A DNA stretch of 64,000 nucleotides, from contig NZ_CABPRV010000009.1 in the NCBI RefSeq assembly GCF_902459735.1, positions 1-64,000 of the forward strand. The letters are read 5' to 3'. The notes below the pieces were generated by a model. That model saw only the letters and a list, made by a program, of their open reading frames with translations. It was not told the origin of the DNA and ran no database searches. The first letter of the stretch is position 1. Every line of letters starts with the position of its first letter. The DNA comes from Pandoraea capi (GTDB lineage Bacteria; Pseudomonadota; Gammaproteobacteria; Burkholderiales; Burkholderiaceae). The position numbers and the translations under genes were made by a program. Below are positions 18,110-26,911 of this stretch, one piece after another.

Positions 18110-20872
18110 ATGACGGCGACCTCTCCTCCTCCCGATCGCAACGCCGCGCCGCCTGTCGTGCATGTGGTCGACGTCACGCTGACGTATGGCCGCAAGACCG
18201 TCGCGCTCGACAACGTCTCGATCGACATTCCGGCGAACTGCATGGTCGGCCTGATCGGGCCGGACGGTGTCGGCAAGTCGACGCTGCTCTCGCTGATCGC
18301 CGGCGCGCGTGCCGTGCAGACGGGTGCCGTCGAGGCGTTGGGCGGCGACATGGCGAGCAAGGCGCACCGCGACCTCGTATGTCCGCGCATCGCCTACATG
18401 CCGCAGGGACTGGGCAAGAACCTCTATCCGACGCTCTCCGTCGAAGAAAACCTGCAATTCTTCGCGCGCCTGTTCGGTCACGACGCCGTCGAGCGACGCC
18501 GTCGCATCGACGACCTCACACGCAGCACCGGACTTCACCCGTTCCTTGATCGTCCGGCGGGCAAGCTCTCGGGCGGCATGAAGCAAAAGCTCGGCCTGTG
18601 CTGTGCGCTGATCCACGACCCGGACCTGCTGATTCTCGACGAGCCCACCACCGGCGTGGACCCGCTCGCCCGCGCGCAATTCTGGGATCTGATCGCGCGC
18701 ATCCGGCGCGAACGGCCGGGCATGAGCGTGATCGTCGCCACGGCGTACATGGACGAAGCGCAGCGCTTCGACTGGCTCGTCGCCATGGACGCGGGCAAGG
18801 TGCTCGCCACCGGCACGCCGGCCCAACTGCTTGAGCGCACCGGACGCGACAACCTCGAAGCGGCCTTCATCGATCTGCTGCCAGACGAGAAGAAGCGCGG
18901 CTACGAGCCGGTCGTGATCCCGCCGCTGCACATCGACGAACACACGGAGATCGCCATCGAAGCCAAGGGGCTGACGATGCGCTTCGGCAATTTCGTTGCC
19001 GTCGACCACGTGGACTTCCGCATTCGTCGCGGCGAAATCTTCGGCTTTCTCGGCTCGAACGGCTGCGGCAAGTCGACCACGATGAAGATGCTCACCGGCC
19101 TGCTTCAGGCCAGCGAAGGGCAAGCGTGGCTGTTCGGCCACGAGGTCGATCCGAAAGACATCGACACCCGGCGCCGCGTGGGCTACATGTCGCAGGCGTT
19201 CTCGCTCTACACCGAACTGACGGTGCACCAGAATCTCGTGCTGCATGCGCGTCTGTTCCACGTGCCGGAAGCGGAAGTCGAATCGCGCGTCGCGGAGATG
19301 GTGCAGCGCTTCGATCTCGCGGAGGTCGTTGACTCGCTGCCCGACAGCATTCCGCTCGGCATGCGCCAGCGCCTGTCGCTCGCGGTCGCGATGGTGCACA
19401 AGCCCGAACTGCTGATTCTCGACGAGCCGACCTCGGGCGTCGATCCGGTGGCGCGCGACAACTTCTGGCGTCTGCTGGTCGAGCTCTCACGTCGCGACCG
19501 TGTGACGATCTTCATCTCCACCCACTTCATGAACGAGGCCGACCGCTGCGACCGCATCTCGCTGATGCACGCCGGCCGCGTACTCGTTTCCGATCCGCCC
19601 GCGAAGATCACACGAGACAAGGGTGCCGACACCCTCGAACAGGCGTTCATCGAATACCTCGTGGAAGCGGGCGGCGGAACGCCCGAAGCGCCGGAGACGC
19701 CCAAATCGGAAGCCCCGCCGGTCGAAGCGGTACACGCGAAACACAAGGGGTTCTCGCTCAGCCGCATGATCAGCTATCTCTGGCGCGAGACGCTGGAGTT
19801 GCAGCGCGACCCGGTGCGCGCCACGCTCGCGCTCGTCGGCTCGCTCGTGCTCATGCTGGTGATGGGCTACGGCATCAGCATGGACGTGGAGGACCTGCGT
19901 TACGCCGTGCTCGATCGCGACCAGACGACCCTGAGCCAGAACTACGCGCTGAACATCGCCGGCTCGCGTTACTTCATCGAACAGCCGCCTATCACCGATT
20001 ACGACGACATGGACCGTCGGCTGCGCGACGGCGAACTGGCGCTGGCGATCGAGATTCCACCGGGCTTCGCCCGTGACGTCTCGCGCGGCAAAGCCGTGCA
20101 GATCGGCGCCTGGATCGACGGCGCCATGCCGATGCGTGCAGAGACGGTGCAAGGCTACGTGCAGGGGATGCATCAGAACTGGCTGGCCGATCAGTCGTTG
20201 CGACGGCTCGGCGTGAGGCCCACGGCGTCGCTCGACATCGAGACACGCTATCGCTACAACCCCGATGTCAAGAGTCTGCCGGCGATGGTCCCGGCCGTGA
20301 TCCCGCTGCTCCTGCTCATGCTGCCCGCCATGCTCACCGCGCTGTCCGTCGTGCGCGAGAAGGAGCTGGGGTCGATCCTGAACCTGTACGTCACGCCCGT
20401 CACCCGCACGGAATTCCTGATCGGCAAGCAGATTCCGTATGTCGCGCTCGCGATGCTCAACTTCCTGCTCATGGCGCTGATCGCCGTGACGCTGTTCGGC
20501 GTTCCCATCAAGGGGAGCTTCTTGACGCTGATCACCGCCGTCTTCATTTTCAACGTGGTCGCCACCGGCATTGGCCTGCTCGCGTCCACCTTTACCCGCA
20601 GCCAGATCGCGGCCCTGTTCTTCACGATGATCGGCACGATGATTCCGGCGATCCAGTTCTCCGGGATGATCACGCCGGTGCCGTCGATGGAGGGCTCGGG
20701 CCGGTTCATCGGCGAGATCTATCCGGCGACTTACATGCTGATCATCAGCCGGGGCGTCTTCAACAAGGCGCTCGGCTTCGGCGATCTCGGCAACGCCTTC
20801 TGGCCGATGCTCATCGCCGTGCCCGTGATTCTGGGCGCCACGATCCTGCTGCTCAAGAAACAGGACAAGTGA
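18110..20872 (+). CDS. Double-ATPase ABC transporter fused to permease (RbbA/YhiH-like)
   Basis: A 920-residue protein with two ATP-binding domains and an ABC-2-type membrane domain. The first ATPase has Walker A lysine 56 (GPDGVGKST), signature LSGGMKQK and Walker [13 protein letters not shown]. The second has Walker A lysine 321 (GSNGCGKST) and Walker [13 protein letters not shown], but its signature is the degenerate IPLGMRQR. The last third (about residues 560-920) has about six membrane helices. The start is ATG 18110, where the family N-terminus begins. E. coli RbbA has this architecture; it was described as ribosome-associated, but here the operon argues for efflux. Its stop codon overlaps the permease start (TGATG). 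Confidence 0.93.
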   Translation: MTATSPPPDRNAAPPVVHVVDVTLTYGRKTVALDNVSIDIPANCMVGLIGPDGVGKSTLLSLIAGARAVQTGAVEALGGDMASKAHRDLVCPRIAYMPQGLGKNLYPTLSVEENLQFFARLFGHDAVERRRRIDDLTRSTGLHPFLDRPAGKLSGGMKQKLGLCCALIHDPDLLILDEPTTGVDPLARAQFWDLIARIRRERPGMSVIVATAYMDEAQRFDWLVAMDAGKVLATGTPAQLLERTGRDNLEAAFIDLLPDEKKRGYEPVVIPPLHIDEHTEIAIEAKGLTMRFGNFVAVDHVDFRIRRGEIFGFLGSNGCGKSTTMKMLTGLLQASEGQAWLFGHEVDPKDIDTRRRVGYMSQAFSLYTELTVHQNLVLHARLFHVPEAEVESRVAEMVQRFDLAEVVDSLPDSIPLGMRQRLSLAVAMVHKPELLILDEPTSGVDPVARDNFWRLLVELSRRDRVTIFISTHFMNEADRCDRISLMHAGRVLVSDPPAKITRDKGADTLEQAFIEYLVEAGGGTPEAPETPKSEAPPVEAVHAKHKGFSLSRMISYLWRETLELQRDPVRATLALVGSLVLMLVMGYGISMDVEDLRYAVLDRDQTTLSQNYALNIAGSRYFIEQPPITDYDDMDRRLRDGELALAIEIPPGFARDVSRGKAVQIGAWIDGAMPMRAETVQGYVQGMHQNWLADQSLRRLGVRPTASLDIETRYRYNPDVKSLPAMVPAVIPLLLLMLPAMLTALSVVREKELGSILNLYVTPVTRTEFLIGKQIPYVALAMLNFLLMALIAVTLFGVPIKGSFLTLITAVFIFNVVATGIGLLASTFTRSQIAALFFTMIGTMIPAIQFSGMITPVPSMEGSGRFIGEIYPATYMLIISRGVFNKALGFGDLGNAFWPMLIAVPVILGATILLLKKQDK

Positions 20873-22113
20873 TGGCCAGCCCGAGCACACCGCAAGTGGA
20901 ATCGCCTACCCCGCCTGATTCGCCACCAACGCCACCAACGCCACCGTCAACGGCGAGCGTCGCGCCACCGCGCCGCAAGCATCCGTGGTTGCGACATCTC
21001 GCGAACATCTACCGGCTCGGCGTGAAGGAGTTGTGGAGTCTCGTGCGCGATCCGATGATGCTCGTGCTCATCATCTACACGTTCACGGCGTCGGTATATT
21101 CGGCCGCCACCGCGCAACCCGACACGCTGCATCTGGCGCCCATCGCGATCGTGGACGAAGACGTCTCGCCGCTCTCGCAGCGCATCGTCTCGGCGTTCTA
21201 TCCGCCGCAGTTCACCACGCCGCAAATGATCACGGCAGATGCCGTCGACCGGGGCATGGACGCGGGCGCCTACACGTTCGCGCTCAACATTCCGCCGAAT
21301 TTCCAGCGCGACGTTCTGGCCGGACGCGCCGCCGAAGTGCAGCTCAACGTCGACGCCACGCGCATGAGTCAGGCCTTCTCCGGCAGCGGTTACGTGCAGC
21401 AGATCGTGTCGTCGGAGGTGCGCGAATTCCTTCAGCGATACCGGGCGACGCCCGAGCTACCCGTCGATCTCGCGCTGCGCGTGCGCTTCAATCCGACGCT
21501 GGAGCGCGCGTGGTTCGGCTCGCTCATGCAGATCATCAACAACATCACCATGTTGTCGATCATTCTCACCGGTGCGGCGCTCATTCGCGAGCGCGAGCAC
21601 GGCACCATCGAGCACTTGCTCGTCATGCCGGTGACACCGACCGAGATCATGCTGGCGAAAGTCTGGTCGATGGGACTGGTGGTGCTGATCGCTGCGGCGA
21701 TGTCGTTATGGCTGATCGTGAGCGGCGCGCTGCACGTGCCGATAGGCGGCTCGGTGGCCCTGTTCCTGCTCGGCGCGACGTTGCATCTGTTTGCGACCAC
21801 GTCGATGGGGATTTTTCTCGCCACGCTGGCGCGCTCGATGCCGCAGTTCGGCATGTTGCTGATTCTGGTGCTGCTGCCGCTGCAAATGCTCTCCGGCGGG
21901 AACACGCCGCGCGAGAGCATGCCGAAGCTGGTGCAGGACGTGATGCTCGCCGCGCCCACGACGCACTTCGTCGAGTTGGGTCAGGCAATTCTGTTCCGTG
22001 GCGCCGGGATCGGCGTCGTGTGGGTGCAGTTCCTGGCGCTCGCCGTCATCGGCGCCGTGTTCTTCACCGTCTCGCTGCGGCGCTTTCGCCGCACGCTCAG
22101 TTCGATGGCGTAA
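20872..22113 (+). CDS. ABC-2-type transporter permease (YhhJ-like)
   Basis: A 413-residue permease, the partner subunit of the preceding ABC protein. After a Pro/Thr-rich cytoplasmic tail comes one helix (LVLIIYTFTASVYSAA, about residues 62-77), a long periplasmic domain, then five helices between about residues 215 and 405. The ERE motif before the core helices (LIREREHGTIEHLLVMPVTP) is typical of ABC-2 exporters of the drug/antibiotic class. The frame also offers GTG one codon earlier, but the ATG overlapping the previous stop is preferred. This is the last gene of the four-gene efflux operon. Confidence 0.92.
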   Translation: MASPSTPQVESPTPPDSPPTPPTPPSTASVAPPRRKHPWLRHLANIYRLGVKELWSLVRDPMMLVLIIYTFTASVYSAATAQPDTLHLAPIAIVDEDVSPLSQRIVSAFYPPQFTTPQMITADAVDRGMDAGAYTFALNIPPNFQRDVLAGRAAEVQLNVDATRMSQAFSGSGYVQQIVSSEVREFLQRYRATPELPVDLALRVRFNPTLERAWFGSLMQIINNITMLSIILTGAALIREREHGTIEHLLVMPVTPTEIMLAKVWSMGLVVLIAAAMSLWLIVSGALHVPIGGSVALFLLGATLHLFATTSMGIFLATLARSMPQFGMLLILVLLPLQMLSGGNTPRESMPKLVQDVMLAAPTTHFVELGQAILFRGAGIGVVWVQFLALAVIGAVFFTVSLRRFRRTLSSMA

Positions 22114-22251
22114 CGTCTCATTGCGTCTGCCGCGCGCAGTGGATTGGCCGGGTTCCGGCGCATCCGGCGATTCCCCGCCCGGCGCTTGCAGCACTCGCGA
22201 TCTTTGCGGCGTTCGCCCGCCCTGTCATGCCGGATTTGTGAGGTCATTGCC

Positions 22252-24699
22252 ATGCCCGCCAAGTCGTCAGCTCCGTCCGTCGCACTCGAACGCAACGCTT
22301 CGCGTCGCGCCACCGCCAGCACCGCCGCTACAGCCTCAAGCATCGGCAACACCCCGTGGCTCGCCGCCAATCCGTGGCTAAACCACCTGCCGTGGATGGC
22401 CGCTGCCGCCGAGTACGCCGTCGATGCCTGGCAGCGCAGCGTCCTGTTCGCGGATGTCATGCGCCAGCGCGGCAATCAGTATCAGGAACATCTGGCCGAG
22501 TCGGCCCCCAACGTGCTCGACTTCGCTGCGGAAGTGATTCTCGACGGGCACGAACTGCCGCGCCCCTGCAACTACAGCCTGATGCGCATCGTGCCGCCCA
22601 AGGACACGCCCACGCTGCCCAACGCACGTCCGTTCGTGGTTGTCGATCCGCGCGCCGGGCATGGCCCGGGCATCGGCGGCTTCAAGCCCGACAGCGAGAT
22701 CGGCGCCGCCCTGCGCGCCGGACATCCCTGCTATTTCGTCGGCTTCCTGCCCGACCCCGTGCCGGGGCAAACGGTGGAAGACGTCATGCGAGCGGAAGCG
22801 GCCTTCCTGGAGAAGGTGATTTCGCTGCACCCGGAGAGCGCGGGCAAACCGGCGGTGATCGGCAACTGTCAGGCGGGGTGGCAGATCTTGATGACCGCCG
22901 CGATGCGACCGGAACTGTTCGGCCCGATCATCGTGGCGGGCGCGCCGCTGTCTTACTGGGCCGGCTGGCGCGGACGCAACCCCATGCGCTACTCGGGCGG
23001 CCTGCTCGGCGGCAGTTGGCTCACGGCGCTCACGAGCGATCTGGGCGACGGCCGCTTCGACGGCGCGTGGCTCGTCGAGAACTTCGAAAACCTCGATCCG
23101 GCGAACACGCTGTGGCGCAAGAAGTATCACCTGTATGCCAACGTCGACAGCGAAGCGCCGCGCTATCTCGGCTTCGAAAAGTATTGGGGCGGCCATGTCT
23201 TCCTGAACGCGCAGGAGATGCAGTACATCGTCGACAATCTTTTCGTGGGCAACCGGCTCACGAGCGCGGAGCTGATCACGAGCGACGGCATCCGACTCGA
23301 CCTGCGCAACATTCGCTCGCCCATCGTCGTGTTCTGCTCCTACGGCGACAACATCACGCCACCGCCGCAAGCCCTCGGCTTTGTCACCGACATGTATCGC
23401 GACGATGCGGAAGTCCTCAGTCACGACCAGACCATCGTGTACGCAACGCACGACAGCATCGGACACCTCGGCATCTTCGTCTCGGGTAGCACGGGTCGTA
23501 AGGAGCACCGCAAGTTCGTCAACAACATCGATCTGATCGACGTGCTGCCCGCCGGGATCTATCAGGCGCAGATCGCAGACAAGACCGACGACACGCTGCA
23601 CGGTGAACTGGCGGACGGCGATTACGTGATGTCGATCCAGCGGCGCAGCGTCGACGATGTCCACGCCATCGTGCAGCCGGATACGGAGAGCGATAAGCGG
23701 TTTGCCGCGGTAGCGCATCTGTCCGACATCCACCTCGGGCTTTACCGCAGCCTCGTCCAGCCGTGGGTGCGCGCCATGGTCACGCCGACCTCGGCTTACT
23801 GGATGCGGGTGCTGCATCCGCTGCGCGTGAGCTATGAGCTGTGGTCGGATCGCAATCCGTTCGCCGTGCCGTTTGCGGACAATGCCGAGCGTGTGCGGGA
23901 CGCGCGCCATCCCGTATCTCCCGATAATCCGTTCCTCGCACTGGAGACGGCGGTATCTAGCGCCATCGAACAATCGCTGAACTTCTATCGCGACGTGCGC
24001 GACGACGGTTACGAGAAGGCGTTCGAGCTGATCTACGGCCAGCCGTGGGTGCAGGCGCTCGCTGGCCTGCATGGCAGCGACGGCACGGCGGTGCGTGTGC
24101 ATCCGGGGACATCGCCGGAGCACGTGGCGTTCGTGAAGGAGGCACTGGCGCGGCGGCGTCACGAACTGCATCAGGGCGGTGTGCTCGAAGCCGGTATACG
24201 CGCGCTGCTCTGGGTGCACCGTCTGCATGGCGAAGCCGACGAGCGTCAGTTCAACCTCGCGCGGTCGTTGCCGCGCGGCGACGCGCGGATATCCATCGAG
24301 CGTTTCCGCGAGATCATCCGCCGTCAGGCCGGGTTGCTGCGCATGGCGCCCGATGCCGCGATGGAAGCGATTCCGGGGATGCTCGCGCAGGCGTCACCCG
24401 AGCACATCCGTCTGGTGGCGAAGGCCGTGCGGGATCTGAGTTTCGCCGTGCCGTTGCAGGACGGCGAGCAAAGCGATCTGGAACGCGTGCTGGACGTGTT
24501 CGAGCACGCGGCGCAGAAGCGGGAAGCGGAAACGGGGGTAACCACGAAGACGCGCACGAAGCCGCACACGAAGCCCCGCGCGACGCGGGGTGCGGCAAGC
24601 CGCGAGGCTTCGGCGACCGCGACGCCTGCCGCGAGGAAAACCGTGAGTGCCACGAAAACGGCTGGGCCGAAGCGGGCGAAGGCGAAGTCCACGACCTGA
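22252..24699 (+). CDS. DUF3141 / PhaC-like alpha/beta hydrolase protein
   Basis: An 815-residue cytoplasmic protein. The first half is an alpha/beta-hydrolase fold related to PHA synthases. It has a PhaC-like nucleophile elbow G-N-C-Q-A-G-W with Cys206, an aspartate in SYGDNITPP (Asp366) and a histidine in SIGHLG (His405), giving a candidate Cys-Asp-His triad. The second half is specific to DUF3141 proteins and has no known role. The last 60 residues are a Lys/Thr/Ala tail resembling histone-like or phasin-associated tails. Start ATG 22252 follows GTGAGG. No phasin or phaA/phaB gene is nearby, so polyester synthesis should not be assumed. Confidence 0.8.
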   Translation: MPAKSSAPSVALERNASRRATASTAATASSIGNTPWLAANPWLNHLPWMAAAAEYAVDAWQRSVLFADVMRQRGNQYQEHLAESAPNVLDFAAEVILDGHELPRPCNYSLMRIVPPKDTPTLPNARPFVVVDPRAGHGPGIGGFKPDSEIGAALRAGHPCYFVGFLPDPVPGQTVEDVMRAEAAFLEKVISLHPESAGKPAVIGNCQAGWQILMTAAMRPELFGPIIVAGAPLSYWAGWRGRNPMRYSGGLLGGSWLTALTSDLGDGRFDGAWLVENFENLDPANTLWRKKYHLYANVDSEAPRYLGFEKYWGGHVFLNAQEMQYIVDNLFVGNRLTSAELITSDGIRLDLRNIRSPIVVFCSYGDNITPPPQALGFVTDMYRDDAEVLSHDQTIVYATHDSIGHLGIFVSGSTGRKEHRKFVNNIDLIDVLPAGIYQAQIADKTDDTLHGELADGDYVMSIQRRSVDDVHAIVQPDTESDKRFAAVAHLSDIHLGLYRSLVQPWVRAMVTPTSAYWMRVLHPLRVSYELWSDRNPFAVPFADNAERVRDARHPVSPDNPFLALETAVSSAIEQSLNFYRDVRDDGYEKAFELIYGQPWVQALAGLHGSDGTAVRVHPGTSPEHVAFVKEALARRRHELHQGGVLEAGIRALLWVHRLHGEADERQFNLARSLPRGDARISIERFREIIRRQAGLLRMAPDAAMEAIPGMLAQASPEHIRLVAKAVRDLSFAVPLQDGEQSDLERVLDVFEHAAQKREAETGVTTKTRTKPHTKPRATRGAASREASATATPAARKTVSATKTAGPKRAKAKSTT

Positions 24700-24751
24700 A
24701 CGCCTGAATGCGACGTGATGGTGGCCGTCCCGTCGCCGCCGTCACGTCACA

Positions 24752-26080
24752 TCATCCGCCCGTTGGCACATACAACCGTGCCAGCAAGCCGCCTCCCTCA
24801 CGTGGCGTGAACTCCAGCGTCGCATCGAATCGTCTCGCGATGGCTTGTACGATGGAGATACCCAACCCCGCGCCCTCGCCCCGCTGACGCCCCTGATCCC
24901 CGCGCCAGAATCGCTGCCCGAGCCTGAGCGTCTGCTCGGGGGCGAGCCCCGGCCCCCGGTCGCCCACTTCGATGCAGTAGCGACGGTGGACCTCGTCGGC
25001 GTGCACCGTCAACGTGATTTCGCTGCCTTCGGGCGAGTACCGAATGGCGTTGTCCACGATGTTTCTGAGCGCCGTGCCGAGCATCGAGCGTGGCAACGCC
25101 GAGCCGCTGTCCACACCCGCCATCCGGAAGACGAAGCGGTCCGTCGCCCCCCACTCGCTGAGCACGTCGTCGATCACGCTGCCGACCGACTCGCACTTGT
25201 CGTGCGCGTGCACCGGCGCTTCGGTCTGCGCGAGCGTCATCAACTGATCCAGCGTATGCCGCAGTCGTCGCACACCGGCACTTGCCTGTTGCAACGCCAG
25301 CTTCGAAGCATGCCCTTGCGTCATCTGCGCCACCTGCAAGTGCGTGTCGACGGCCGTGAGCGGGGTGCGCAGTTCGTGCGCGGCGCCATCGGTGAATGCA
25401 CGCTGTCCCGCCAGCGTCGTCGCCAGACGATCCAGCCACGCGTTCAATGCCGTGACGACCGGCTTCAGCTCGGTCGGCGCCCGCCCGATATCCACGGGCG
25501 TCGTATCGTCGGTGCGCTTATGCTTGAGCGCAACGCGCAACGCGTTCAACGGCTGGAGCCCGCGTCCGATGCCGATCCACAGCGCGAGCAGACCGCCCAC
25601 GACCGCGATCAGGAACGGCACGCCCGCAGCACGCAGCATGTCGCGCGTGAGCACGGCGCGCCGGTCGACGAGATCCGCCGTCATGACCTGATAGCCGCCC
25701 GCGTCCTGCAACACGTAGATGCGCCACTGGCGGCCATCGATCTCGCGTGTGCTGAAACCGGTCGGTAGCGAAAGCGACGACGATTGCGGGCCGCCTTCGG
25801 TATGCGCCAGCACCGCGCCCTGCAACGAACGGATTTCGCAGGCAATACCATCGCCCGCTCCCGCACGGATCACGTCGCCCCAGTCCCGGCCTTCCGTGTG
25901 CGGCGAGAACGCGGCGCGTGCCATCAATCCCGAGACCATCGTCGCCGACATCGCGAGACGTTCGTCGAGCGCATCGTCGAGGCTCGCGCGCACGCCGCGC
26001 ATCATCCAGCCCGCTGCCGCCATCCACAGCACGATCAATGCCACCCCGGCGATCAGTACCGCCCTTAGCCGAAGACTCAT
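24752..26080 (-). CDS. Sensor histidine kinase
   Basis: A 442-residue two-component sensor. It has an N-terminal helix (about residues 6-26), a periplasmic sensing region, a second helix (about 150-170), a short HAMP-like linker, the phospho-acceptor His235 in AAHELRTPLTAV, and an ATPase domain with NIVDNAIRYSPEG and GDRGPGLAPEQ (about residues 335-395). The start ATG overlaps the response-regulator stop (ATGA), so the pair is co-translated. It is divergent from dsbD-tlpA-dsbG and probably controls them; P. aeruginosa has, as I recall, a similar regulator/sensor pair beside dsbD2-dsbG. The signal may be metal or thiol stress, which is inference. Confidence 0.92.
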   Translation of the reverse strand: MSLRLRAVLIAGVALIVLWMAAAGWMMRGVRASLDDALDERLAMSATMVSGLMARAAFSPHTEGRDWGDVIRAGAGDGIACEIRSLQGAVLAHTEGGPQSSSLSLPTGFSTREIDGRQWRIYVLQDAGGYQVMTADLVDRRAVLTRDMLRAAGVPFLIAVVGGLLALWIGIGRGLQPLNALRVALKHKRTDDTTPVDIGRAPTELKPVVTALNAWLDRLATTLAGQRAFTDGAAHELRTPLTAVDTHLQVAQMTQGHASKLALQQASAGVRRLRHTLDQLMTLAQTEAPVHAHDKCESVGSVIDDVLSEWGATDRFVFRMAGVDSGSALPRSMLGTALRNIVDNAIRYSPEGSEITLTVHADEVHRRYCIEVGDRGPGLAPEQTLRLGQRFWRGDQGRQRGEGAGLGISIVQAIARRFDATLEFTPREGGGLLARLYVPTGG

Positions 26081-26742
26081 GACAAGCTCCATCCCAGCCG
26101 GTAGCCGAGGCCGCGCGCGGTCTGGATCGCGTCGCCGCCGAGCTTGCGGCGCACATTGTGAATGTGAACGTTCAGCACGTTGCTGTTGACGCGCTCCGAC
26201 ATGCCGTACAAGCGCACGTGCAGCATGTCGGGCGACAGCCAGCGCCCCCGGCTGCTGGCGAGATAGGCGAGCAGGTCGACTTCGCGGCGGGAGAGTTCGA
26301 CGGGCGCGCCGTCGAGCCACGCGAGGCCGCTCGCCGGATCAAGACGCAAGGGTCCAGCTTCGATGACATGCGCCGCGCGACCCTGCGTACGCCGCACCAA
26401 TGCATGCAGACGCGCCGCCAGTTCACGCAGATCGAATGGCTTGACCATGTAGTCGTCGGCCCCGGCATTGAGACCGGCGATGCGATGCTCGATACCATCT
26501 CGCGCAGTGAGGATGAGCACGGGGACATCCGGCTCCACGGCGCGCACGCTGGCGATGATGTCGAGACCGTCGCCATCGGGCAGGCCGAGGTCGAGCACGA
26601 GCGCGTCGAACGTGTTTTCCGCATGCGCTGCGATGGCCGCTTCGCCACAGACACTCGCCTCGACGTGAATTCCCAAAGTCGAGAGGCCGGCAACGATGCC
26701 GCTCGCGATCAGAGAATCGTCCTCTACCAACAGTACTCGCAT
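26077..26742 (-). CDS. OmpR-family response regulator
   Basis: A 221-residue regulator with a receiver domain (acidic pair Glu7, Asp8/Asp9; phospho-acceptor Asp51 in LDLGLPDGDG; switch Thr in LILTARD; Lys in VKPFDL) and a winged-helix DNA-binding domain (LSRREVDLLAYL to the C-terminal ARGLGYRLGW). The start is MRVLLVEDD at 26742; a longer frame upstream is not supported by homology. It precedes and overlaps the sensor kinase gene. A GTTAA direct repeat in the adjoining dsbD promoter is a plausible target. Confidence 0.93.
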   Translation of the reverse strand: MRVLLVEDDSLIASGIVAGLSTLGIHVEASVCGEAAIAAHAENTFDALVLDLGLPDGDGLDIIASVRAVEPDVPVLILTARDGIEHRIAGLNAGADDYMVKPFDLRELAARLHALVRRTQGRAAHVIEAGPLRLDPASGLAWLDGAPVELSRREVDLLAYLASSRGRWLSPDMLHVRLYGMSERVNSNVLNVHIHNVRRKLGGDAIQTARGLGYRLGWSLS

Positions 26743-26846
26743 GGATTCACGCCTCTCGTCGGCCGCTTTGCGACCTTTTGTCAGCACCGCGACATGTTAC
26801 GTATTTCGTGTATTCGGGGGATATGGCGTTTCGCACCGGGCCGCCC

Positions 26847-26862
26847 GTTAACTCTCAGTTAA
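26847..26862 (+). promoter_or_regulatory. GTTAA-N6-GTTAA direct repeat upstream of dsbD
   Basis: Two GTTAA half-sites lie eleven bases apart, 50-65 bp before the dsbD start. QseB/PmrA-type OmpR regulators are known to bind tandem (C/G)TTAA-like half-sites with one-turn spacing. The site lies in the intergenic region shared with the response-regulator gene and is a candidate autoregulatory and dsbD operator. Confidence 0.45.
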
Positions 26863-26911
26863 TCGTCCTCCGCCACGCTCTGTCTCGCTTCGACTGTTTA
26901 GGGAGGACAGA

